Below are positions 18,018 to 25,252 of a DNA stretch of 39,299 nucleotides, piece by piece (the first letter of the stretch is position 1; the number at the start of each line of letters is the position of its first letter). The stretch spans positions 1 to 39,299 of IMG/VR virus record IMGVR_UViG_3300017917_002267; one strand, given 5' to 3'. The position numbers were made by a program, and so were the translations under genes. The stretch is from a virus. Below the pieces are notes generated by a model. It searched no databases and was not told the DNA's origin. It saw nothing but the letters and a program-made list of their open reading frames with translations.

Positions 18018-18674
18018 CTACCAGTCAATGTTAGTAGATGAACCTGCTGATGGGGTGTCAAAGCCCAAGTAAAATGCCTCTTGCTCTGCATAAGGAATCT
18101 TTCTTAGAGCTGACTCTAGAGGGAATGCCTCTACGCTATCCCACTTAAATGGCTCAGAATCTGGGCCTGATGGAATAAGGGTATATGTTGTTTCTGTACC
18201 CTGACCATTGCGCTTTAGCTTCCAGGTTAGATTTGAGATGCTGCCAGTTTCAAGAGCATACTCACGAATAGTGTTGAATGCTGACTGCTTGCTAATTCCC
18301 ATGGACCAAATAGCAACATATGGCTCTTCAATTCCATCATCAACTAGAACGTTGCAGTAAAAACGAAGACGTGCCTTCCATCCAGCCTTTGGGTCCTTAC
18401 GGTGCATCTCTTCTGCCCAGTCACGACCCTCAGTATCCATCGTGTCTACGGCCTTACGCTTATAGTCCTTTGGATTTGTGTGCTCTTTAACTACGATTGC
18501 AAGACCACGCTTTGCATCATAATTTGGCGAATCTTCATCTAGCTCTTCAATGAAACGAATCTTTACAGACTGTCCATCAGCTAGCTTGAGCCAGCGAACC
18601 TTGCTAGCTGTTCCTTCATACTTTGGTTTGTCAAGCAGGGCATTGATATCTTTTAGTCCCTTTACTACGCTCAT
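18018..18674 (-). CDS. Single-stranded DNA-binding protein
   Basis: This 218-aa protein fits the phage ssDNA-binding type with one OB fold: a basic and aromatic core (KVRWLKLADGQSVKIRFI, GWKARLRFYCNVLV, YVAIWSMGISKQSAFNTIREYA) and a loose C-terminus ending SSTNIDW. The C-terminal tip is less acidic than in typical SSBs. The position directly before the polymerase and after the primase supports the call. AGGAGA precedes the ATG, and a strong promoter lies in the end of the primase gene, fitting the high dose a coating protein needs. Confidence 0.72.
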   Translation of the reverse strand: MSVVKGLKDINALLDKPKYEGTASKVRWLKLADGQSVKIRFIEELDEDSPNYDAKRGLAIVVKEHTNPKDYKRKAVDTMDTEGRDWAEEMHRKDPKAGWKARLRFYCNVLVDDGIEEPYVAIWSMGISKQSAFNTIREYALETGSISNLTWKLKRNGQGTETTYTLIPSGPDSEPFKWDSVEAFPLESALRKIPYAEQEAFYLGFDTPSAGSSTNIDW

Positions 18675-18704
18675 ATTTTTTCTCCTATTTATTATTTATT
18701 TTTC

Positions 18705-19649
18705 TTATTGTAGCATATTGGCAATGGCATTGTCAAATTTGAATTCTAATGCTTTGATGTCCTCATCTGACATATCGCCAATATCCTTATATTTATTATT
18801 TAGTTGTATTACAGAAACACGAGATCCAAGCTTTTCTAGCAATCTGTTTTTCATGTTTCCGCCTGCCTCATCATTATCAGCAATGACAATAATATCATTG
18901 AAATACTTTTGAAGCAAGTCTATTTGCATCCCAGAAACGTTAGCACCCAAAGTGGCAACTGCTGGGAAACCTATTTGATCAAGTCGAATTGCATCAAATG
19001 ATGATTCGACCACGTATACTTTATTAGCTGTTTTTACACGATTAAGATTGAACAGGGTTTTGCTTTTAGGTAAGCCTGGAGTATTTTTAAAATCTTTACC
19101 CTCAATTGATCTTGCAACAAATCCTAATAGCATACCATCTGGAGAGTGCACTGGCACAGTTACCATATCTTGTTTTTCAGAAAATCCTAAGCTAAACTTA
19201 TTAATAGATTCTAGACTGATTTTCCTTCCAGCAAAATAATTAATTGCTCTTGGAGAATCAATTGCTTGCTGGTTTAATCTTTTAATCTGCAGCTCATCAT
19301 ATGGAGCATAGTCTGGCTTATCGTATAGTTGCTTTACGATTTCTTTTTCAATATCAGTTTCCTGCTCTTTACTTTTAATAAATCTAATTGACTCAAAGTA
19401 TGTTCTGCCAGATGTAAACATTACAAACTCTACAAGATCAGAAATTTTGTGGCAAGAAAAGCAATAAAACATTCCAGTCTTTTTATCAATTTCTCCTGCT
19501 GGACTTCTGTAATTATTATGAAATGGACAAAAGATTATGAAGTCAGAGTCTACTTCGGACTCTACATCTATACCTGTTCCCGCAAGGATTCTTTTAATTT
19601 GCTCTCTGGTATAGATATTATTTTGGTTCCGTCTAGTCCTATTATCCAC
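18705..19649 (-). CDS. dnaG: DnaG-type primase
   Basis: This 314-aa primase has an N-terminal zinc-binding domain (C41 and H44 in FCPFHNN, C63 and C66 in YCFSCH), an RNA-polymerase core and a TOPRIM domain (VYVVESSFDAIRL, then IVIADNDEAGGNM). It lacks the C-terminal helicase-interaction domain of bacterial DnaG, which would be another 150 or more residues. It makes RNA primers for the lagging strand. The start is GTG at 19649, well inside the upstream gene (82-nt overlap), with only a weak GA-rich site before it. I found no better in-frame start before the zinc domain. Confidence 0.92.
   Translation of the reverse strand: MDNRTRRNQNNIYTREQIKRILAGTGIDVESEVDSDFIIFCPFHNNYRSPAGEIDKKTGMFYCFSCHKISDLVEFVMFTSGRTYFESIRFIKSKEQETDIEKEIVKQLYDKPDYAPYDELQIKRLNQQAIDSPRAINYFAGRKISLESINKFSLGFSEKQDMVTVPVHSPDGMLLGFVARSIEGKDFKNTPGLPKSKTLFNLNRVKTANKVYVVESSFDAIRLDQIGFPAVATLGANVSGMQIDLLQKYFNDIIVIADNDEAGGNMKNRLLEKLGSRVSVIQLNNKYKDIGDMSDEDIKALEFKFDNAIANMLQ
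18707..18736 (-). promoter_or_regulatory. Strong promoter TTGACA-18-TACAAT with extended -10 before the ssDNA-binding gene
   Basis: A consensus TTGACA (18736-18731) and TACAAT (18712-18707) are spaced 18 nt apart, and TGC directly precedes the -10. The element lies in the last codons of the primase gene. Transcription would start near 18700 and give a leader of about 26 nt with AGGAGA before the ATG at 18674. It is the best promoter match in the window. Confidence 0.6.
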
Positions 19650-19894
19650 TCTGTTCTTTTCTTTCCTATATATATTCCGTAAACTGATAACTTAAACTCA
19701 AATATTGCCGCTTTTTCATTATACCTTATTGTGAAGTCTGGGTCAATATCAAATCTTGGGACATACCCCAGAATTCGCATCTCAGAAACCAACAATCTTA
19801 TATATTCATTTTTTAGCCTTATAATAGCAGAATCATCATAGATATTGCCATCTAGGTCAAACTTTTTAATCGGTTTATGATGTAAATTTTGCAT
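19568..19894 (-). CDS. Hypothetical protein overlapping the primase gene
   Basis: This 108-aa protein of mixed alpha/beta type has alternating charged and hydrophobic strands (FTIRYNEKAAIFEFKLSVYGIYIG). I do not recognise it. Its ATG at 19894 has TATAAT 5 nt upstream and no Shine-Dalgarno, so a leaderless transcript is predicted. Its last 82 nt overlap the primase start in another frame, which is long for this genome. Both frames look protein-like, and the region before the overlap has no alternative gene, so I keep it. It sits between helicase and primase, suggesting a replication accessory. Confidence 0.65.
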   Translation of the reverse strand: MQNLHHKPIKKFDLDGNIYDDSAIIRLKNEYIRLLVSEMRILGYVPRFDIDPDFTIRYNEKAAIFEFKLSVYGIYIGKKRTEWIIGLDGTKIISIPESKLKESLREQV

Positions 19895-19899
19895 ACACC

Positions 19900-19905
19900 A
19901 TTATA
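19900..19905 (-). promoter_or_regulatory. Leaderless-type -10 TATAAT before the 108-aa gene and primase
   Basis: TATAAT at 19905-19900 sits 5 nt before the ATG at 19894. The 12-nt gap after the helicase stop is just enough to hold it. No ribosome-binding site is present. It would drive the hypothetical gene, primase and downstream genes. Confidence 0.45.
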
Positions 19906-19906
19906 A

Positions 19907-21127
19907 CTACTTATCTTCATAATCCTTATATTTGTACCAGCCCTTATCAAAATCAGCTTGTACTAAAAAGTCTCCCATAAATCCATTACGGTTTTTTCTA
20001 AAAACACATTCTAGAATGTCGCTATTTGTAGCCCTACCCATTGCCAAGACCCAGTCAGCATCATAGGCAATCTGGCGTGACCAAGCTGTTTGCCCAAGAG
20101 TTGGCACAGTATCAAGTTTAGTTACATCGTCTGGTGTTGCAGACGAGATAGCCATAATTGGAACCTCTTCACTAATTGCCATAAGCTTAAGCTCACGTGA
20201 CAAATTTTTCATACGAACAGTTTCATTATCAGACTTCTGATTAGGACTCATTAGTTGCAAATAGTCAACAATAACAAAGTCTGGCTTATACTGATCAATT
20301 TTTCCACGCAAAACAGATGGAGTAATATCTCCACCAGTATCATTAGAGATAATGTGAAACTCTGGCTTTCCCTCAACGTTTGCCTTATGCCAACGCTTTA
20401 GATCTTCGATTTCAATTTCACCATTGCTGATTTTCCGATGAGACCAAAGCCCTTCTCCCATAATTGTGAATACACGATTACGGACTTCTGTTTCTGACAT
20501 TTCAAGGCTGATTACCATTGGAGACTTCCCCTGTTTCCAGGCCTGTACAGCAAAATATAGAGATAACCAAGATTTACCAATTCCTGGATAAGCTAGAAAC
20601 ACCCCCAACTGTCCTGGCATAATTCCAGCAGGCAAATAGTTATCAAATCCTGGCAAACCAGTTTTAATTCCTGCAGCGCCAATAGCCTTTTGCCTTTGTA
20701 CATTCTCAAAATATGCCACAGCAGAATCAATATCCGTTACGTCAATGTCTCTGATTACTGCAGTGTTTTTCTTTAGTTCTGATGTTTTCGTAATTAGTTC
20801 TTCTAGCGCCTCCGCACCCTTTCCGCCTTGGACATCAGATGCAGTTGACATTAAAATGTTTTTTAGGCTATCATTTAAATATTCTGCCTGTAGTTCTTCA
20901 AGGTGATGCTTAGTAGCTCCAACCTCTGGAACTATTGTAAAATCTCTAAACTTTTCTACCACAAGGCTTGATGGTGGCACTGTGCCATTAGCTTCTGTAT
21001 ATTTTCTAATAAATTGCCAAACGTCATTATGGCTTTGCAAAATATTTTCAACGTTTGCTTGTAGCAAAACGTGAACCTGCTTGTCTTGCAAAACAGCAGA
21101 AATTAATCTTGCTTCTGTATTACTCAC
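19907..21127 (-). CDS. dnaB: DnaB-type replicative helicase
   Basis: This hexameric helicase of 406 aa has an N-terminal helical domain of about 100 residues, a linker, and a RecA-fold motor. It has Walker A AYPGIGKSW (K185), VISLEMSETEVRNRVF (motif H1a), FVIVDYLQLMS (Walker B) and MAISSATPDD before an arginine-finger region (LGQTAWSRQIAYDADWVL). It unwinds DNA ahead of the phage polymerase and recruits the primase encoded next. The start is GTG, overlapping the stop of the upstream small gene. Confidence 0.94.
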   Translation of the reverse strand: MSNTEARLISAVLQDKQVHVLLQANVENILQSHNDVWQFIRKYTEANGTVPPSSLVVEKFRDFTIVPEVGATKHHLEELQAEYLNDSLKNILMSTASDVQGGKGAEALEELITKTSELKKNTAVIRDIDVTDIDSAVAYFENVQRQKAIGAAGIKTGLPGFDNYLPAGIMPGQLGVFLAYPGIGKSWLSLYFAVQAWKQGKSPMVISLEMSETEVRNRVFTIMGEGLWSHRKISNGEIEIEDLKRWHKANVEGKPEFHIISNDTGGDITPSVLRGKIDQYKPDFVIVDYLQLMSPNQKSDNETVRMKNLSRELKLMAISEEVPIMAISSATPDDVTKLDTVPTLGQTAWSRQIAYDADWVLAMGRATNSDILECVFRKNRNGFMGDFLVQADFDKGWYKYKDYEDK

Positions 21128-21428
21128 TTAGCCACTCTTTCGCTTTCTTTCTTCTTTCAAATCTTTCTCTTAAGTCTTGCACTAGCTGCTCTCTAGCAGT
21201 AATTATAGTATCTGCATAATTAGCAAAATACTTCCAGTTAGGGCTTGGACTTACATCAAAATAGTATTGCAATAGATCATAGCAAACCTCAAGCCCAAAT
21301 GACTCAATAAGTGCATCTGCGGCCCACTGCTCTACATTCAAATTAATAATTGGCTTTTCTTCATATCTAAGCTTATGAAGCTTGCTGTATCTACTTAGCA
21401 AAGCCATACGGTCTTTGCGATCAGCCAT
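21120..21428 (-). CDS. Hypothetical helical protein, possible helicase loader
   Basis: This 102-aa, mostly helical protein has a basic C-terminus (LRERFERRKKAKEWLSE) and a central motif FDVSPSPNWKYFANYAD. I do not recognise a family. It is directly upstream of the helicase and overlaps it by 8 nt, and its size and charge would suit a loader or adaptor. That is position-based inference only. Its ATG overlaps the upstream stop (TAATG), with GAAGGT before it. Confidence 0.75.
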   Translation of the reverse strand: MADRKDRMALLSRYSKLHKLRYEEKPIINLNVEQWAADALIESFGLEVCYDLLQYYFDVSPSPNWKYFANYADTIITAREQLVQDLRERFERRKKAKEWLSE

Positions 21429-21643
21429 TATTTACCTTCGATTTCGGCGGAAGCCTCTTTAACCTTTTCAGCTAGCTTATTCTCAATGAATTCGTAAACA
21501 CGCTCAAATGCTTCATTTGTGTTTTCGTTTTCACGCTTATTGTCAGAAACCTCTAGGTCAATCCTAAGAGACTGAAAGTTTCCTAGATTAAGAGTGTAGC
21601 CTAAGGCAACCTTTACTCTAGTATTTTCGTTTTCCATACCCAT
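21428..21643 (-). CDS. Small hypothetical protein
   Basis: This is a 71-aa protein starting at the ATG at 21643, just after the upstream stop. An open frame extends further upstream, but that part lies in the preceding gene. It has a strand-rich N-terminal half (VKVALGYTLNLGNFQSLRIDLEV) followed by a charged C-terminal helix (EAFERVYEFIENKLAEKVKEASAEI). The GYTLNLGNF.S.R...EV pattern looks familiar from other actinobacterial phages, but I know of no function. An alternative ATG lies 6 nt downstream at 21637. Confidence 0.7.
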   Translation of the reverse strand: MGMENENTRVKVALGYTLNLGNFQSLRIDLEVSDNKRENENTNEAFERVYEFIENKLAEKVKEASAEIEGK

Positions 21644-21653
21644 CTTCTTTCTA

Positions 21654-22196
21654 CTAAATAGATTCAGACCAAATTGGAATGAATCGTCCATCTTCTGTTT
21701 TTGTATAAGTCAGTATACCATCCCCCATGCGCCTTGTCAACTCTTGACGAGTGGGGGTTATATCATTGGTTATAAGCTTATCATTTCTTGGCCTACCAAT
21801 ATGGTAGGTTGCAAGTATATCACGAATTTCACGTACCTGAGATTCTGAATAATAAGATCTAACCTGCCAACCTGTTTGGCCGCCTTTTTGAGACCCAGTC
21901 GGAAATGGAATTACTCCCCTATTCATTAGGCTTGGCATATATTTTTTATGTCTATTTACAAGAGATGCGGTTTCTCCAACAGTGTATGCCCTCTCTCTAT
22001 TTTTTTTAAAATCAGATATTAGGCAGCTTTCTATGCGATCTTTTATAATATTATAAACAGACATAATTCCATTTGATTTATTTAGGTGATGAGCTCTAAC
22101 TAAGTCACCATTTAAAAACCAGACTTTTTTATTTCCATAAATAGGTGGAGCAGCATTATACTCCTCCATGCTCATTGGACCATGCTTTTTAGCCAT
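21654..22196 (-). CDS. MerR-like winged-helix DNA-binding protein
   Basis: This 180-aa protein has a central MerR-type winged helix-turn-helix at about residues 88-150: AYTVGETASLVNRHKKYMPSLMNRG, then a wing region, then RSYYSESQVREIRDILATYHIGRP. A preceding segment (VWFLNGDLVRAHHLNKSNG) may add a second DNA-contact unit. There is no obvious ligand-binding domain. It is the first non-structural gene after the tail genes, so it could control the switch between modules or act at a replication origin. The function is inferred from fold only. Confidence 0.7.
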   Translation of the reverse strand: MAKKHGPMSMEEYNAAPPIYGNKKVWFLNGDLVRAHHLNKSNGIMSVYNIIKDRIESCLISDFKKNRERAYTVGETASLVNRHKKYMPSLMNRGVIPFPTGSQKGGQTGWQVRSYYSESQVREIRDILATYHIGRPRNDKLITNDITPTRQELTRRMGDGILTYTKTEDGRFIPIWSESI

Positions 22197-22201
22197 ATTG
22201 C

Positions 22202-22645
22202 TTAGTTTGGGATACCAACAGCGATAATGTGAACCTTTAGAGCCAAAGACCCACCAGTATTAAACCTTACAATTCCAGTGACAGATGAGTTTGTAATACT
22301 TTGAATTACAATAGAAACATCCTGACCAGAAGAAGTTCCCTCAATCAAAACTGGAGTAACAGTCACAATTGGTGGGTACTTATATTCACCCTTAAAAGAA
22401 TAAGAGAATGACTGAGTGCTTTCAGCAGTAACGTTAGTTAATGTTGGATAAATAATCTTTTCTCCAGCAACTACCTTTGTATCAGTTAACAAAGTGCTCT
22501 CTGTTCCGCTGGTAGTATCAATAGATGCATACTTATACCTTGCAGAGGATATCTGAGAGGCCAGGTCGTTTACTGCCTCTACAATTTGATACACATACGA
22601 AACATCTAGTGGTTGTCCCCTATCTGGGGTTGGAATCTTGGCCAT
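22202..22645 (-). CDS. Minor tail or fibre-like protein
   Basis: This 147-aa protein has an N-terminal helix (LDVSYVYQIVEAVNDLASQIS) that could trimerise, and a beta-rich C-terminal domain (SFSYSFKGEYKYPPIVTVTPVLI, then SVTGIVRFNTGG). The arrangement suits a small baseplate or fibre tip, similar in style to lectin-like tail proteins. It is the last of the tail genes. There is no Shine-Dalgarno; TATAAT lies 6 nt before the ATG, predicting a leaderless message. Confidence 0.65.
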   Translation of the reverse strand: MAKIPTPDRGQPLDVSYVYQIVEAVNDLASQISSARYKYASIDTTSGTESTLLTDTKVVAGEKIIYPTLTNVTAESTQSFSYSFKGEYKYPPIVTVTPVLIEGTSSGQDVSIVIQSITNSSVTGIVRFNTGGSLALKVHIIAVGIPN

Positions 22646-22651
22646 ACGTAA

Positions 22652-22660
22652 ATTATACCA
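22652..22660 (-). promoter_or_regulatory. Leaderless-type extended -10 (TGGTATAAT) before the 147-aa tail gene
   Basis: TGG plus TATAAT reads 22660-22652, and the hexamer is exactly 6 nt before the ATG at 22645. The TG makes it an extended -10. No ribosome-binding site is visible, and the 24-nt gap between genes holds only this element. Confidence 0.5.
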
Positions 22661-22669
22661 TAAACAAGG

Positions 22670-23305
22670 CTAGATTGTTACAGGTGACGGAGACTCAAAT
22701 ATTTCTAGCACTGTAGACAATGCCTTTTCCATCCCATGTATTTGAACAATAGCTTCTACGGATTTTGCTGATAAATTTGCTAACAATCCATAAGAGTGAG
22801 TAGTTGAAGTTCCGTGATATAAATATCCAAGAGTAACAGATCCGCTAGATCCACCATAAGATATATTTGAATTGACAACACTATAGCTAATAGACTTATT
22901 TGCTGTAGATATTGCTGTTACCTTATGTACCCCATCAAATGGAACTCCTACACCAGAAACAGTTATTGTATCGTTTACCGCTATATCGGTTAAATTTTTT
23001 GTAAATATGGTAGCAACATTGCTTGTTAGCTGTTTATGCTCAACATCAAAATTAAATTTAATAAAAATATCATATCCAGGACTCATATTCTGATTTCCCC
23101 AAACAACTGTAATGGCATTTTGATTAATTAAAAGATTGCCACTTACCGTTGAAATTAACGGCTTTGCATCTACCTTATAAATGGGAGACCAGTGTGAGCT
23201 TCTATTTTTATCTTCTGATAAAATTCTATACCTCAAAAGATATTCTCCATCTAATGAAAGTGGTGGAAGCTCTTGCTTTTTTATAATTGCTTTTTTAACT
23301 GACAT
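22670..23305 (-). CDS. Minor tail protein with fibronectin-like segments
   Basis: This 211-aa beta-rich protein has an N-terminal segment (EYLLRYRILSEDKNRSSHWSPIYKV) that reads like a fibronectin type III strand set. A middle domain (NDTITVSGVGVPFDGVHKVTAIS) has a repeat style common in phage tail proteins. A helix near the C-terminus (SAKSVEAIVQIHGMEKALSTV) may mediate assembly. The start overlaps the upstream tail gene by 11 nt. The exact role at the tail tip is unknown. Confidence 0.72.
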   Translation of the reverse strand: MSVKKAIIKKQELPPLSLDGEYLLRYRILSEDKNRSSHWSPIYKVDAKPLISTVSGNLLINQNAITVVWGNQNMSPGYDIFIKFNFDVEHKQLTSNVATIFTKNLTDIAVNDTITVSGVGVPFDGVHKVTAISTANKSISYSVVNSNISYGGSSGSVTLGYLYHGTSTTHSYGLLANLSAKSVEAIVQIHGMEKALSTVLEIFESPSPVTI

Positions 23306-24464
23306 TATCCATATCCAAATTAATATCTAAAGCAAACCTAAACTCCACAAGACTTGTGGTGTTTGGTATTTTTACAATTGGCAGGGCATCTTGGGATCTA
23401 GCGACAGAGTAACCAGTAAGTCCATATAATGGGTTAGTGGCAGTTACATTTTCAAGCCTGAGGGCATCAAGAGCTACATAGTAGTCATCAGTTGGATTAT
23501 TTGTCGAATCTAAAACCGATGCCCAGATTTTCACAACGCTGACAGAACTCCATGTAAATCCTGCGCTTTTTATTAAATCTCTGAGTGCTATTGACTTTAC
23601 TACATATCGATTATTTTCAAAATCATGCTGACCTTCTCCAGTTCCATTTTGAATGTCTACCTGAAACTGGGCATAATTTACTGGTGCATTGCTATCTGCT
23701 GACGCAAACTCTACTAAAATTCTAACACGTGACGGGTCGACAGAATTATATGCCTCTTTATTTATAATAGAAAATGCAAGACGCAATTCATCAGATGCAG
23801 AGTTTTTACTGAAGTCAACGCTAGTGCCAGTTAGGTGAATGTGATTGGATTCTTCTGACGGAACCATCTTTATACCATCATAAGTTATCTCTGCCTCATC
23901 TCCAGAAATTAAAATTATATTATTTAAATATCTACATGGCTCATATCTAGCAATTCTAGATTCCTCTAGCAATGCTTTATTATCAACATTAGTCTGAAAT
24001 ACTGGAATTGTTTGAATAATATCATCTGGATTTTCTTGTGTTCCCAAAGGCTCTATGATAGAAGGAATAGTTATTGCTGCATTTTGATCATGATATTCCC
24101 AGTTTTCAGATTTTGTAAAAGAGTATACTGTTTTGCTGTCAGAGGAGCCAGCAGTTGGATTTGATCCAGCAGAATATATACCAATTTCAGTGATTCCATA
24201 TCTTTCTGTTGTTGGCAATTCTGCAGTAAGGACTATTTTTGAAACCCCATCCTCATTGATATATCCCCTGGAAATAATTGGAACACGAAACATTTCAAAA
24301 TCGAGTTCTTTCTTGCCTAGAGTTTCTGAAATGTCATCATTTGTAAGCACATAGTCTGCGTCTTTTGGAGTTGCACCACACCCAATAGCGATATGAGAGG
24401 CATATGCTGGAGCCTGCCCAATAAGATATTTTGCAAGAATATTCTTGCCAGTATTAGTTATCAT
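23295..24464 (-). CDS. Minor tail protein, possible receptor-binding protein
   Basis: This 389-aa protein has an N-terminal domain (NTGKNILAKYLIGQAPAYASHIAIGCG, then TAELPTTERYGITEIGIYSAG) of the kind that begins many tail-tip proteins. A jelly-roll-like domain follows (HIHLTGTSVDFSKNS, RILVEFASADSNAPVNYAQFQVDI) that could bind a surface carbohydrate. Receptor binding is inferred from the domain style and the position after the hub protein. The ATG overlaps the upstream stop, with GAGGAAATC before it. Confidence 0.75.
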   Translation of the reverse strand: MITNTGKNILAKYLIGQAPAYASHIAIGCGATPKDADYVLTNDDISETLGKKELDFEMFRVPIISRGYINEDGVSKIVLTAELPTTERYGITEIGIYSAGSNPTAGSSDSKTVYSFTKSENWEYHDQNAAITIPSIIEPLGTQENPDDIIQTIPVFQTNVDNKALLEESRIARYEPCRYLNNIILISGDEAEITYDGIKMVPSEESNHIHLTGTSVDFSKNSASDELRLAFSIINKEAYNSVDPSRVRILVEFASADSNAPVNYAQFQVDIQNGTGEGQHDFENNRYVVKSIALRDLIKSAGFTWSSVSVVKIWASVLDSTNNPTDDYYVALDALRLENVTATNPLYGLTGYSVARSQDALPIVKIPNTTSLVEFRFALDINLDMDNVS

Positions 24465-25252
24465 AGGATTTCCTCTTCATATATTGTATCATTAAAAATT
24501 TTCCCAGAAGTTATCATTTGAACCTCTATTTGATAATCACCTTTAAGGTTGATTGCTTCAATAATAACATTGCCAGTAGTCTCTTCCAGATATACATTCG
24601 CTGGTGGTACAGGGGTATCTCCCTGAACGATGTGAGACTCTAGCTTGATTGGAAAGTTTTTAAAAAATGCATCTGAGCTATCTGGGATGTTAATAATATT
24701 TTGTGGATTATAGCTAATTGCTAAATCTGACATATTTTTTATAGGTTGATAAATGACATTCTGACCATTTACTATGTCATGCCTAACTAAACTTATAAGC
24801 TCTTGTGCCCCAATTTTTTCTAGAGTTAATTTTAGGATCAGATCAATTGGCAAATCATTTTGATCGACCAAGATAATATCTGGTGTTGCAGATTTTACAC
24901 TTTTATCCTCTTTAGGTGGTGGTGGCAATGGCACATTAGGTGTTGGCTGTGGCCTAGAACTGATAACACCACCCCCACCACTAGACTGAGTTGGAACAGA
25001 TGATCCTAAAAAGTTATACTTATTTGTATCGCTTGGATCAACCAGTGTTCCGAGTGCTTTAGTTGTTCTCTTGCCAACACTAAGAACCATATCAGAAATT
25101 AGGTCTTGACCAGTTTTTAAATTATTTTTATCTTTTATTTTTTGAGTAAGTTTTTTAATCTGCTCTTCTGTACCCTCATTATCAAGAAGCTGCCTGGCCA
25201 ATGCCTTTGCAGATTTCATTGTTTTGCCAGTTTCGATTTGTACCTTAGCCAC
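24461..25252 (-). CDS. Minor tail protein
   Basis: This 263-aa protein has a basic, helical N-terminal third (SAKALARQLLDNEGTEEQIKKLTQKIKDKN). A proline- and glycine-rich linker around residue 105 (SSGGGGVISSRPQPTPNVPLPPPP) leads to a beta-rich C-terminal domain. The linker suggests two independently folded parts, perhaps an anchor and a displayed tip domain. The start is GTG, overlapping the hub gene's stop by one base. I recognise no specific family. Confidence 0.72.
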   Translation of the reverse strand: MAKVQIETGKTMKSAKALARQLLDNEGTEEQIKKLTQKIKDKNNLKTGQDLISDMVLSVGKRTTKALGTLVDPSDTNKYNFLGSSVPTQSSGGGGVISSRPQPTPNVPLPPPPKEDKSVKSATPDIILVDQNDLPIDLILKLTLEKIGAQELISLVRHDIVNGQNVIYQPIKNMSDLAISYNPQNIINIPDSSDAFFKNFPIKLESHIVQGDTPVPPANVYLEETTGNVIIEAINLKGDYQIEVQMITSGKIFNDTIYEEEIL

